Positions 1 through 7,674 of a stretch of DNA of 64,000 nt are shown here, piece by piece. The number at the start of each line of letters is the position of its first letter. Within the stretch, counting starts at the first letter, position 1. The position numbers were made by a program, and so were the translations under genes. Source of the DNA: Pontibacter actiniarum (GTDB lineage Bacteria > Bacteroidota > Bacteroidia > Cytophagales > Hymenobacteraceae); NCBI RefSeq assembly GCF_003585765.1, contig NZ_CP021235.1, positions 124,001 to 188,000 of the forward strand. The letters are read 5' to 3'. The notes beneath the pieces were generated by a model, which saw only the letters and a list, made by a program, of their open reading frames with translations, had not been told where the DNA came from and made no database searches.

Positions 1-98
1 GGCTTTATCAGGCCCGCCCGAAGAGCGAAAAGCGCCCGCCATCAACGAACAACCAGTATCCGCCGTACTTTAACTTTAAACCAAAACAGAATAAAGCT

Positions 99-356
99 AT
101 GGCAGAACTACATTCAGAAGCAGATAACATAGAGAACACAGCCCAGTGCATTATGGAAGCCTTTAAGCAGTTTGAAGTGCGCGAGGGAAGCGTGCTGCAC
201 TACCAGCAGCTTTACCCGTTCCTGCAGGAGCGGTATCCGCACTACAAGGATGTGCAGAAGGAGGCAGAGCATCACCTGACAAAAGAAGGCTATGTTAACC
301 CGGCGCCGGACGGGCTGCTGCTGACGCAGGTGGGGCATACCCAGGTGTGGGGCTAG
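99..356 (+). CDS. Hypothetical small protein, possible winged-helix fold
   Basis: Eighty-five residues with no signal peptide or membrane segment. I do not recognise a named family. The middle (LHYQQLYPFLQERYPHYKD, about residues 33-51) looks like two amphipathic helices, followed by a helix and a GYVNP...GLLLT strand-turn-strand, an arrangement reminiscent of a winged helix; that is inference from pattern only. The ATG follows an A-rich leader, usual in Bacteroidota, where Shine-Dalgarno sequences are weak. The same frame is open back to base 3, so a longer protein entering from outside the window cannot be excluded. A strong terminator follows directly. Confidence 0.6.
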   Translation: MAELHSEADNIENTAQCIMEAFKQFEVREGSVLHYQQLYPFLQERYPHYKDVQKEAEHHLTKEGYVNPAPDGLLLTQVGHTQVWG

Positions 357-380
357 TCTTTCAGCGATAACCAACAGCAA

Positions 381-420
381 GAGAGGGTTAGGGGTGCAGT
401 GCCTCTAACCCTCTCTTTTT
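381..420 (+). terminator. Rho-independent terminator after the 85-aa gene
   Basis: GAGAGGGTTAG pairs with CTAACCCTCTC across a short loop and is followed by TTTTT. Confidence 0.85.
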
Positions 421-526
421 ATGGGGAGGCGCACCACACCGGCATCCGCCGTTCCGGATTGTATCCGTATACTATAAGTACAGGCCCGGAAGGCCGGGCA
501 AAGTATAACAGTAACGATACAGAACC

Positions 527-868
527 ATGACCAAATACAACATATATATTGGAGCAATAGCGCTACTCGGAGCGGGCGCCTGCACCTCGCTGTCGGAGGG
601 GCAGGAGGCTTTGCCGCCGCCGGCCAGGGTAAACGAACGGGTAACGCTTTACAACAACCCCGCCGAGACCCTCCGCGACCGCATGGGGCAGCAGGCGAGT
701 GAGATAAACCGGAAGCGCAACATTGAGCAGTTCGACAGCAACAGCCCGGCCATGACGCCAAACACACTGCGCCCCCGCACGCTGCCGCTGGCCCCGATCG
801 ACTCGACGCGGCATAACATCTACTGGCCTATCTACCCTGTGGTGCGGCCACTGCCAACCGGCCAGTAA
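527..868 (+). CDS. Putative lipoprotein of unknown function
   Basis: A 113-residue protein with an N-terminal hydrophobic stretch (IGAIALLGAGAC) ending in a lipobox-like AGAC, so probably a lipoprotein modified at Cys19. The mature part is polar, rich in Arg, Asn and Pro, with a C-terminal WPIYPVVRPLP segment. No family recognised. A copy of AAGTATA lies at 501-507, 20 bases before the start, next to a small GC hairpin at 484-499. The gene faces the minus-strand gene at 928-1161 and shares the hairpin at 873-909. Confidence 0.6.
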   Translation: MTKYNIYIGAIALLGAGACTSLSEGQEALPPPARVNERVTLYNNPAETLRDRMGQQASEINRKRNIEQFDSNSPAMTPNTLRPRTLPLAPIDSTRHNIYWPIYPVVRPLPTGQ

Positions 869-872
869 AAAA

Positions 873-909
873 GCGCGGGCCCCAGCTGTGTGTACAGCTG
901 GGGCCCGCG
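873..909 (-). terminator. GC-rich hairpin terminator between convergent genes
   Basis: A 15-bp stem, GCGGGCCCCAGCTG type, with a 6-base loop. Read on the minus strand it is followed by a run of six T, so it terminates the gene at 928-1161. On the plus strand the hairpin has no T tract. Confidence 0.75.
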
Positions 910-927
910 TGTGGTAGGGCTAAAGAG

Positions 928-1161
928 TTATTTTTTCGGCTTTTTGCTCTTCTTGCCTACGTCCTCCGCCTTTTCCTCATCGCTCAGGTGCAGCTCGTCC
1001 GGCTCCAGGTCTACGTACACTTCATGGTCGGGCGGGGTGTTTTGCGACTCACGGTCTGCTTTGCGCGGGGCTGGGTTCTTCGTTACTTCCTCCATGCTGT
1101 CGCGCTCGCCAAGGTTATCCCCGTCGTGCTTGGTGGTTCTGAAGTTATCTTTGTTCTTCAT
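928..1161 (-). CDS. Small highly charged hypothetical protein
   Basis: Seventy-seven residues, almost all polar: an acidic centre (VDLEPDELHLSDEEKAED) and a Lys-rich tail (KKSKKPKK). No signal peptide or membrane segment; probably disordered. No function can be assigned. The coding claim rests on length, codon use like its neighbours and a matching downstream terminator. Confidence 0.55.
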   Translation of the reverse strand: MKNKDNFRTTKHDGDNLGERDSMEEVTKNPAPRKADRESQNTPPDHEVYVDLEPDELHLSDEEKAEDVGKKSKKPKK

Positions 1162-1355
1162 AAGTCAGGATGATTTTTGATTTATGGTCAATCGGTTTTT
1201 AAGTGTGGGCGCTCGACCGGCACATAAGCGCCATCGCCACGGCTTTAGGGTGTGTGGCCGAAAGCCTGTATCATCTTACGCAAAATAAGAGTATGCAGCT
1301 ATACTTCCTTTTACGGGATTGGCGGCACTTGGCGCTTCTTTCCGTCTGGTATTTG

Positions 1356-1363
1356 TATATTTG
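1356..1363 (+). promoter_or_regulatory. Bacteroidota-type -7 box upstream of metG
   Basis: TATATTTG matches TAnnTTTG and sits 17 bases before the metG ATG. No clear TTTG -33 box is seen. TATACTT occurs at 1300-1306 further upstream. Confidence 0.5.
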
Positions 1364-1380
1364 CTTTTTAAAGAGACGAC

Positions 1381-3420
1381 ATGACGAATAACCCGAAAAG
1401 ATATACTGTAACGGCTGCTTTGCCGTACGCCAATGGCCCGGTGCACATTGGCCACCTGGCAGGTGTATACTTGCCTGCTGATATTTATGTGCGTTACCTG
1501 CGCCTGCAGAACCGCGATGTGAAGTTCATCTGCGGATCGGACGAGCATGGCGTGCCGATCACCATCCGCGCCAAAAAAGAGGGGATTACGCCGCAGCAGG
1601 TCGTGGACAAATACCATGAGCTGATCAGGGACTCCTTCAAAGACTTTAACATCTCCTTTGATATCTACGACCGCACTTCCTCAGAAATACACGCCGAAAC
1701 TGCAGGAGACTTTTTTAAGAAGCTCTACGAGGACGGCAAGTTTATCGAGCAGACCACCCAGCAGTACTATGACGAGAAGGCGCAGCAGTTCCTGGCTGAC
1801 CGCTACATTGTAGGCACCTGCCCCAAGTGCGGCAACGAGAATGCCTACGGCGACCAGTGCGAAGCCTGCGGCACCTCCCTGAACGCCACAGACCTGATCA
1901 ACCCGAAAAGCACGCTGAGCGGCGCTGTGCCGGTCATGCGCGAAACAAAGCACTGGTACCTGCCCCTGAACGAGTATGAGCCGTGGCTGCGCGAGTGGAT
2001 CGTGGAAGGCCACAAAGGCGACTGGAAGCCGAACGTGTACGGCCAGTGCAAGAGCTGGATAGACCAGGGCTTGCAGCCGCGCGCCGTAACCCGCGACCTG
2101 GACTGGGGCGTGCCGGTACCGGTGGAAGGGGCAGAGGGCAAAGTGCTGTATGTGTGGTTCGATGCGCCAATCGGCTACATCTCGGCAACCAAAGCCCTCA
2201 CAGACGACTGGGAGAAGTACTGGAAAGACGAGGAGAGCAAGCTGGTGCACTTCATCGGCAAGGATAACATCGTGTTCCACTGTATCATCTTCCCGAGCAT
2301 GCTCAAGGCACACGGCGACTATATTCTGCCGGACAACGTGCCTGCCAACGAGTTCCTGAACCTGGAGGGCGACAAGATCTCTACCTCCCGCAACTGGGCG
2401 GTGTGGCTGCACGAGTACCTGCAGGACTTCCCGGGCAAGGGCGATGTGCTGCGCTATGTGCTGGCGGCAAATGCCCCCGAAACAAAAGACAACGACTTTA
2501 CCTGGAAAGACTACCAGGCCCGCAATAACAACGAGCTGCTGGCTATACTTGGCAACTTCATTAACCGCGCGGTGGTGCTCACCCAGAAGTACTACGAAGG
2601 CGCCGTGCCTGCCCGTGGCGAGCTGACAGAGTACGACAAGGAAGTGCTGGGCGTGCTGGAAGGGATGCCGCTGGTGATCGCATCGTATATCGAGCGTTAC
2701 CGCTTTAGAGATGCACTGGGCGAGCTGATGAACCTGGCTCGTTTGGGCAACAAGTACCTGGCCGACACGGAGCCGTGGAAGCTGATCAAGACGGATGCCG
2801 AGCGCGTGAAGACGATCATGAACATCGCCCTGCAGATTTCCGGTAGCCTGGCCATCCTGATGGAGCCGTTCCTGCCAGACTCTGCCGCTAAGCTGCGTGG
2901 CATGCTCAGCATGAACCCGGCCATGTGGGCAGACGCCGGTGCTGCGAACCTGCTGCCGGCCGGTCATATCATAGGCAAGCCAGAGCTCTTGTTCGAGAAG
3001 ATCGAGGACACTGCCGTGGATGCCCAGGTGCAAAAGCTACTGGATACGAAAAAAGCCAACGAGCTTGCCAACGCCACGGTCGAGCCGGCGAAGGAGAACA
3101 TTACCTTCGACGACTTCACCAAGCTGGATGTACGGGTGGGTACCATTATTGAGGCTGAGAAAGTAGCCAAAACCAAAAAGCTCCTGAAGCTGAAGGTGGA
3201 CACCGGCATTGACCAGCGTACTGTGGTAAGCGGTATCGCGGAGTTCTTTAAACCGGAGGACATCGTGGGCCAGCAGGTAAGCATACTGGTAAACCTGGCC
3301 CCGCGCGATATCAAAGGCATCACCAGCCAAGGCATGATCCTGATGGCGGAGAACGCAGACGGCTCCCTGGCTTTTGTGCAGCCAAGCAAGCAGATCACCA
3401 ACGGTGGAACGGTAAGTTAA
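1381..3420 (+). CDS. metG: Methionine--tRNA ligase
   Basis: Charges tRNA-Met with methionine in the cytoplasm. The 679-residue protein has the HIGH signature at about 22-25, a zinc knuckle with Cys147, 150, 160 and 163 (CPKC...CEAC), and the second signature as KISTS at 332-336 in place of the textbook KMSKS. An anticodon-binding helical domain follows, and from about residue 572 a C-terminal EMAPII/Trbp-type tRNA-binding domain (KLDVRVGTI). Length fits the dimeric MetG form carrying this extra domain. ATG start at 1381 lies just after a -7 box. It is transcribed alone and ends at a strong terminator. TATACTT occurs twice in the coding sequence (1466, 2544). Confidence 0.97.
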   Translation: MTNNPKRYTVTAALPYANGPVHIGHLAGVYLPADIYVRYLRLQNRDVKFICGSDEHGVPITIRAKKEGITPQQVVDKYHELIRDSFKDFNISFDIYDRTSSEIHAETAGDFFKKLYEDGKFIEQTTQQYYDEKAQQFLADRYIVGTCPKCGNENAYGDQCEACGTSLNATDLINPKSTLSGAVPVMRETKHWYLPLNEYEPWLREWIVEGHKGDWKPNVYGQCKSWIDQGLQPRAVTRDLDWGVPVPVEGAEGKVLYVWFDAPIGYISATKALTDDWEKYWKDEESKLVHFIGKDNIVFHCIIFPSMLKAHGDYILPDNVPANEFLNLEGDKISTSRNWAVWLHEYLQDFPGKGDVLRYVLAANAPETKDNDFTWKDYQARNNNELLAILGNFINRAVVLTQKYYEGAVPARGELTEYDKEVLGVLEGMPLVIASYIERYRFRDALGELMNLARLGNKYLADTEPWKLIKTDAERVKTIMNIALQISGSLAILMEPFLPDSAAKLRGMLSMNPAMWADAGAANLLPAGHIIGKPELLFEKIEDTAVDAQVQKLLDTKKANELANATVEPAKENITFDDFTKLDVRVGTIIEAEKVAKTKKLLKLKVDTGIDQRTVVSGIAEFFKPEDIVGQQVSILVNLAPRDIKGITSQGMILMAENADGSLAFVQPSKQITNGGTVS

Positions 3421-3443
3421 GCGAATAACCTGTTTCAAAGTAT

Positions 3444-3477
3444 AAACCCTCACTTGCTGATATGCAGGTGAGGGTTT
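3444..3477 (+). terminator. Terminator of metG
   Basis: AAACCCTCACTTGC pairs with GCAGGTGAGGGTTT (one G-T pair), then TTTTGTTTG. An AAGTATA copy (3438-3444) abuts the 5' arm. Confidence 0.85.
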
Positions 3478-3542
3478 TTGTTTGCCGTATCCTCTTATTA
3501 AAGCTTTGCCGTGGCTATAGCTACTGTAAGTACACGGTAGCG

Positions 3543-4811
3543 TTAGCCTATCGCAATGCCTTTTGCCTCGGAAGCAGCCACGGCTGCACGTGCTGTACGC
3601 TCCCCCTCTATGTGCTGCACGACAAAGTATAGCCCCAGAGCCGTTACCAGAGACAGGGCCCCGGTAGCCCACCACAGCGTTGCAAAGCCGTAGGTGCTGG
3701 CAATGGTGGTGCCCAGGTAAGGGGCCACCACGTGTGCCGCCGCGTAAGAAATGGTGTAGAGGCCCATGTAAGCGCCCCGGTTGGTAGGCCCGGATCGCTC
3801 AACGGTAATTGTAGCCATAAACGGCATGGCCAGAATCTCGGCTATACTTAGCAGGAACATTGCCGCATACAAAATACTTAGGTGCTGCGTCAGGTTTAGC
3901 AGTACGAAGGAGAAGCCCAACACTAAGGTGCCCATCACGATAAGCCAGGATTTCTTGGCTTTTTCGCCCAGCAAGTATACCACCACCATTTCCAGCAGAA
4001 AAACGATTAATCCATTTAGAGCGAGTAAACCTCCGATGCGGCTCTCAGGCAGTGTATACACCTGGCGGTAGTAGAGCGGCAGCGTAGAAAGCAGCTGGAA
4101 GAACATCATGGCAAAGCAGCAGCAGAACACAGCGAACAGTAGGAAGTAGCCGTCGCGGTAGGGCGAGCGCAGCCTGACAGCGGGAGCGGCAGACGCCTGT
4201 GCCGTGTTCTCGGGGGTGTTGTTCCCCTGTTTGTTTTTGAAGTAGATGTAGAAGAACAGCCCGGCCATGATGCAGGTGGTGCCGTCGGCTATAAACAGCC
4301 ATTGGTAGGATACTGCTGCCAGCAAACCCCCAAGCGCCGGGCCGATAGAAAAGCCCAGGTTGAGCGCCATGCGGTTCAGGGAGAATGCCCGCGTCACGTT
4401 CTCAGGGCGTGCGTAAGAGGCGATTGAGGAGGAGTTGGCCGGCCGCAGCGTGTCATTCACAAGGCTGAGGATAAAGACCCCTGCAGCCAGAGCGGCGAAC
4501 GCCTGCAGGTGCAGCAGCATAAAGTATAAACTGCCGCCTACCGTCAGGCTCAGGAACTGCACCTTAAAGTGCCCCACCTTATCGGTGAGCCAGCCGCCCA
4601 GGTAGGCACCGCACACGGAGCCGAGCCCGTACATGCTCAGGATGATGCCAGCCTCTCTTAACGTGTAGCCCAGCACCTCGGTCAGGTACACGCTCAGGAA
4701 GGGCGTTACCATGGCGCCGCTGCGGTTGATCAGCATTACTAAGGACATCATCCAGGCAGGGCGGGAGAGGCCCCCGAAGGCATTGCGGTACAGCAGGAGC
4801 ACTTTTTTCAT
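3543..4811 (-). CDS. MFS transporter
   Basis: A 422-residue major facilitator superfamily protein with about twelve hydrophobic segments. The inter-helix 2-3 region GAYLGGWLTDKVGH matches the MFS signature G-x-x-x-D-(R/K)-x-G-(R/K), with DKVGH here. Helix 4-5 carries the NDTLRPANSSSIA stretch seen in drug/proton antiporters. It probably exports a drug-like or small organic molecule across the inner membrane; the substrate is not predictable. Single gene, convergent with metG. The C-terminal 25 residues are a cytoplasmic tail. TATACTT/AAGTATA appears four times within it (3625, 3843, 3973, 4522). Confidence 0.9.
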   Translation of the reverse strand: MKKVLLLYRNAFGGLSRPAWMMSLVMLINRSGAMVTPFLSVYLTEVLGYTLREAGIILSMYGLGSVCGAYLGGWLTDKVGHFKVQFLSLTVGGSLYFMLLHLQAFAALAAGVFILSLVNDTLRPANSSSIASYARPENVTRAFSLNRMALNLGFSIGPALGGLLAAVSYQWLFIADGTTCIMAGLFFYIYFKNKQGNNTPENTAQASAAPAVRLRSPYRDGYFLLFAVFCCCFAMMFFQLLSTLPLYYRQVYTLPESRIGGLLALNGLIVFLLEMVVVYLLGEKAKKSWLIVMGTLVLGFSFVLLNLTQHLSILYAAMFLLSIAEILAMPFMATITVERSGPTNRGAYMGLYTISYAAAHVVAPYLGTTIASTYGFATLWWATGALSLVTALGLYFVVQHIEGERTARAAVAASEAKGIAIG

Positions 4812-4888
4812 AGTAGTGGTAAGCAGGTGGCGCTAAGGCAAATGTATTGTTTCGGCGGCAGTTTTGTTAGGCCGTTCACAAAAAAGTA

Positions 4889-4920
4889 AGGCCCCTCCCG
4901 TATTTACTCAGGAGGGGCCT
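4889..4920 (-). terminator. Terminator of pth operon
   Basis: AGGCCCCTCC pairs with GGAGGGGCCT. On the minus strand the hairpin is followed by ACTTTTTTG, so it ends the prs-rplY-pth transcript. Confidence 0.85.
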
Positions 4921-4947
4921 GTATACTAACAAGCAGGGGCTGCGGCC

Positions 4948-5577
4948 TTACTTGGTGTTGTACTGGTTCATGGTGCGCTCCAGGCCGATGGTGCCGAAGG
5001 CGATCACGGCGTCTGCGGCTTTCTCGATCAGCGTCTGCAGTTCCGGCTGCTCTTCCTCTCCGAACTTATCCAGCACATAGTCGACCTGCTTTCCTTTATG
5101 GAAGTTGTCGCCCACGCCAAAGCGCAGGCGCGGGTAGTTGTTGTGCCCCAGGGTCTGTTCGATGTGCTTTAGGCCGTTGTGGCCGCCGGCGCTGCCCTTG
5201 GCGCGTATGCGCAGCTTTCCGAAAGGAATGGCGATATCATCGGTGATCACCAGCATCTGGTCCGGCGTCAGCTTCAGGCTGCTGAGGTAGTGGCCCACGG
5301 CCTTGCCGCTCAGGTTCATGTACGTGGTTGGCTTTACGAGCACAAAGGTGCGGCCTTTGGTCTTGATCTCCGTCACAAAGGCATGGCGGCTCACGTCAAA
5401 GTTGCCCTCATACTTCCGGGCCAGGTAGTCAAGCACCATAAAGCCGATGTTGTGGCGGGTGTCAGCGTACTCGGGGCCGATGTTGCCAAGGCCCACAATC
5501 AGGTATTTCATACGTGTGTCTTCTTCTGGTGCGGCTTCGGGCGCCAGGCCCAGCCACTGTTTTATACTTTGTAGCAT
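4948..5577 (-). CDS. pth: Peptidyl-tRNA hydrolase
   Basis: Releases tRNA from peptidyl-tRNA that has dropped off ribosomes. Family landmarks are clear: YLIVGLGNIGPEY near the start of the domain, the catalytic-histidine motif TRHNIGF, and GSAGGHNGLKHI. The frame opens at 209 residues, but the family normally begins at MKYLIVGLGN, which is Met23 here (base 5511). The 22-residue leader (SIKQWLGLAPEAAPEEDTR) is either a lineage extension or untranslated sequence. Third gene of a prs-rplY-pth block. Confidence 0.95.
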   Translation of the reverse strand: MLQSIKQWLGLAPEAAPEEDTRMKYLIVGLGNIGPEYADTRHNIGFMVLDYLARKYEGNFDVSRHAFVTEIKTKGRTFVLVKPTTYMNLSGKAVGHYLSSLKLTPDQMLVITDDIAIPFGKLRIRAKGSAGGHNGLKHIEQTLGHNNYPRLRFGVGDNFHKGKQVDYVLDKFGEEEQPELQTLIEKAADAVIAFGTIGLERTMNQYNTK

Positions 5578-5705
5578 TCTTTTTTAGACGTTAGATGCCA
5601 GACATTAGATTTAAGGCTGCCTGCTGTGCGGAGCAGCGACAAAGTATAGCGCAAATTTAACGCCTTGTGTCTTACGTCCTGCTACTGGTGTCGGTAAAGA
5701 AACAA

Positions 5706-5740
5706 AAAATCCTGCCCCGCTTGGAGGCAGGACAGGATTT
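5706..5740 (-). terminator. Hairpin after rplY
   Basis: AAATCCTG pairs with CAGGATTT, enclosing a second CCTGCC/GGCAGG pairing. On the minus strand TTTTTTGTTTC follows. It lies between rplY and pth, so pth may have its own transcript or depend on read-through. Confidence 0.65.
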
Positions 5741-5766
5741 GGTTGTATTCTGAGCTGTGGCTCAAA

Positions 5767-6351
5767 TTACTTTTTGCCACGAGCTTCTTCAGCCTGTGCA
5801 CTCTTAAGGGCACGCGGAATAGTCACTGTAGCAATCGGAGCGCTTGGGTTTGTCAGGATCTCGTAGTTCTCTGGCTGGATCTTCGATACCTTGATTGACT
5901 TGCCAAGTTCCAGTTCGGAGATGTTTACCTCTACGAAGTCTGGCAGGTTGGCAGGAAGCGCCTTGATTTTGATAGTACGCAGCTTGGTTACCAGTTTACC
6001 ACCGGCAATAACGCCCGGAGAGTTACCAACAAACTTAACAGGTACATCAATCTTCACCGCTTTGTCGTCCTGTAGCTCCAGGAAGTCAACGTGCAGCAGC
6101 ATTTCGTTTACCGGGTGGAACTGAGCGTCCTGCAGCACAGCTCTGTAGTGTGTGCCTTCGATGTTCAGGTCTACCTCGTGTACTACCGGCGTGTAAATCA
6201 GGTCACGGAACAGGATAGCTGGAGCGTAGAAGTGAACTTGCTCACCGCCGCCGTACAGTACGCCTGGTACATAAGACTCATTACGCAGTTCTTTCGACTG
6301 CTGCTTGCCGAGATTTGCTCTTTTAAACCCTATAATCTCTAACGTTTGCAT
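5767..6351 (-). CDS. rplY: Large ribosomal subunit protein bL25 (Ctc family)
   Basis: Binds 5S rRNA in the large ribosomal subunit. The 194-residue product has the N-terminal L25 domain (about 1-95, GFKRANLGKQQSKELRNE and VPGVLYGG) followed by the C-terminal TL5/Ctc beta domain (VDVPVKFVGNSPGV...GGKL). The Lys/Ala-rich tail ends RGKK. The two-domain form is the one usual outside gammaproteobacteria. It lies 44 bases downstream of prs and upstream of pth, a conserved arrangement in this phylum. Confidence 0.95.
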   Translation of the reverse strand: MQTLEIIGFKRANLGKQQSKELRNESYVPGVLYGGGEQVHFYAPAILFRDLIYTPVVHEVDLNIEGTHYRAVLQDAQFHPVNEMLLHVDFLELQDDKAVKIDVPVKFVGNSPGVIAGGKLVTKLRTIKIKALPANLPDFVEVNISELELGKSIKVSKIQPENYEILTNPSAPIATVTIPRALKSAQAEEARGKK

Positions 6352-6379
6352 AAAAGTGTTTTGTTAAAATATATTGCTA

Positions 6380-6387
6380 CAAAAGTA
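6380..6387 (-). promoter_or_regulatory. Candidate -7 box for rplY
   Basis: Read on the minus strand this is TACTTTTG, matching TAnnTTTG, 28 bases before the rplY start and inside the prs-rplY gap. It overlaps an AAGTATA copy (6383-6389). Confidence 0.4.
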
Positions 6388-6395
6388 TAGCCTAA

Positions 6396-7325
6396 CTAAA
6401 TAAACAGAGAGCTGATCGACTCGTGCGTTACCACGTTGTTAATCGCTCTGGCAAAAAGGTCCGCAAAAGACAGTACCTTGATTTTAGAACTCTCCTGCTT
6501 CAGCGGGATAGTGTCGGACACCACCAGCTCTTCCAGCACAGAGTTCTCGATGCGCTCATACGCCGGGCCAGACAGCACCGGGTGCGTAGCGATAGCGCGA
6601 ACTGTTTTCGCCCCCTTCTCTTTCAGCAGCTGCGCCGCCTTGGTGATGGTACCGGCAGTATCCACCATGTCATCCACCAACACCACGTCCATTCCTTCCA
6701 CATCACCGATTACCTGCATAGAGGCGATCTCGTTAGCGCGTTTGCGGTGTTTGTCGCAAACAACCATTTCGGCGCCAAAGTTCTTTGCGAAGGCTCTTGT
6801 TCTCACCACACCCCCTACGTCAGGCGATGCGAAGATCAGATTTGAGCCCAGGTTCAGGCTGCGCAGGTACGGCACAAAGATAGCCGAGCCGTCCAGATGG
6901 TCCACCGGGATGTCGAAGAATCCCTGGATCTGGCCTGCGTGCAGGTCGCAGGTCATCAGGCGGTCGGTGCCTACCGACTGGATGGCGTTGGCTACCACTT
7001 TAGAGCCGATAGAAACGCGCGGCTTGTCTTTTCTGTCCTGGCGTGCATAGCCATAGTATGGCATCACCACGATCACCTTGTGCGCAGAGGCACGCTTGGC
7101 GGCATCCACCAGCAGCATCAGCTCCATCAGGTTATCAGCCGGAGGGAAGGTAGACAGTACGATAAACACCTCTGCGCCACGAACTGACTCGTTGTAGTGT
7201 ACGCCTATCTCGCCGTCGCTAAAGCGGGAGATAGTAAGGTCGCCGAGCTTAGTGCCATAGGCGGCAGCTATTTTCTCAGCCAGGTAACGGGATTCTGAAC
7301 CAGAGAAGATTTTAACGTGTGGCAT
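6396..7325 (-). CDS. prs: Ribose-phosphate pyrophosphokinase
   Basis: Makes PRPP from ribose 5-phosphate and ATP, feeding purine, pyrimidine, NAD, His and Trp synthesis. The 309-residue length is typical of class I PRPP synthetases. Visible motifs are FSDGEIGVHYNESVRG near the N-terminus, the YYGYARQDRKDKPR flexible loop, and the PRPP-binding VVLVDDMVDTAGT. First gene of the block with rplY and pth. The AAGTATA heptamer is absent, as in other strongly expressed genes here. Confidence 0.97.
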   Translation of the reverse strand: MPHVKIFSGSESRYLAEKIAAAYGTKLGDLTISRFSDGEIGVHYNESVRGAEVFIVLSTFPPADNLMELMLLVDAAKRASAHKVIVVMPYYGYARQDRKDKPRVSIGSKVVANAIQSVGTDRLMTCDLHAGQIQGFFDIPVDHLDGSAIFVPYLRSLNLGSNLIFASPDVGGVVRTRAFAKNFGAEMVVCDKHRKRANEIASMQVIGDVEGMDVVLVDDMVDTAGTITKAAQLLKEKGAKTVRAIATHPVLSGPAYERIENSVLEELVVSDTIPLKQESSKIKVLSFADLFARAINNVVTHESISSLFI

Positions 7326-7377
7326 AACGGTGCTAAAACTAAAAAAACGGTTGGTTGGGTTTAGTTGATTATGCCCG

Positions 7378-7385
7378 CAAAGCTA
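7378..7385 (-). promoter_or_regulatory. Candidate -7 box for prs
   Basis: The minus strand reads TAGCTTTG (TAnnTTTG) about 52 bases before the prs ATG, leaving a leader of roughly 45 nucleotides. Confidence 0.45.
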
Positions 7386-7460
7386 CCAAAATTCCTGATG
7401 GTAGGCATTAAATATTTCTGATTTTTAAACAGTTACGCCTGCTGTACGCGCAAAAAAAAG

Positions 7461-7484
7461 AACAACACCCGTTAGAGTGTTGTT
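7461..7484 (-). terminator. Terminator of tRNA-Gln
   Basis: AACAACAC pairs with GTGTTGTT. T runs follow in both directions (TTTTTTTT on the minus strand, TTTTT on the plus strand), so it can work both ways. Confidence 0.8.
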
Positions 7485-7494
7485 CTTTTTAAAG

Positions 7495-7567
7495 TTGTCC
7501 GACCAGGGCTCGAACCTGGACTCTTCTGAACCAAAATCAGACGTGTTGCCAGTTACACCATCGGACA
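7495..7567 (-). tRNA. tRNA-Gln (anticodon TTG)
   Basis: On the minus strand a 73-nt cloverleaf: acceptor TGTCCGA/TCGGACA with discriminator A, anticodon stem TCTGA/TCAGA around loop TTTTGGT giving anticodon TTG (reads CAA), and T-loop GGTTCGAGCCC. CCA is not encoded. It is a single tRNA gene between prs and purL. Confidence 0.95.
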
Positions 7568-7674
7568 ATCTCCGCATCGACTTCGAAACTGTTGTTCTGT
7601 TGTCGTTTGGTGATGCAAAGATAGAGAGACGAATTTAAACTGCAAACATTCGGCTCAAATTTTTTTATAAATTT

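Noticed and set aside
1203..1391. 62-codon frame running into the metG start
   Set aside because: Overlaps the metG promoter and start, has no family features and ends just inside metG.
1681..3033. A 450-codon open frame on the minus strand of metG
   Set aside because: It mirrors a GC-rich conserved gene; the translation is low in complexity with no domain and matches the antisense of the MetG codons.
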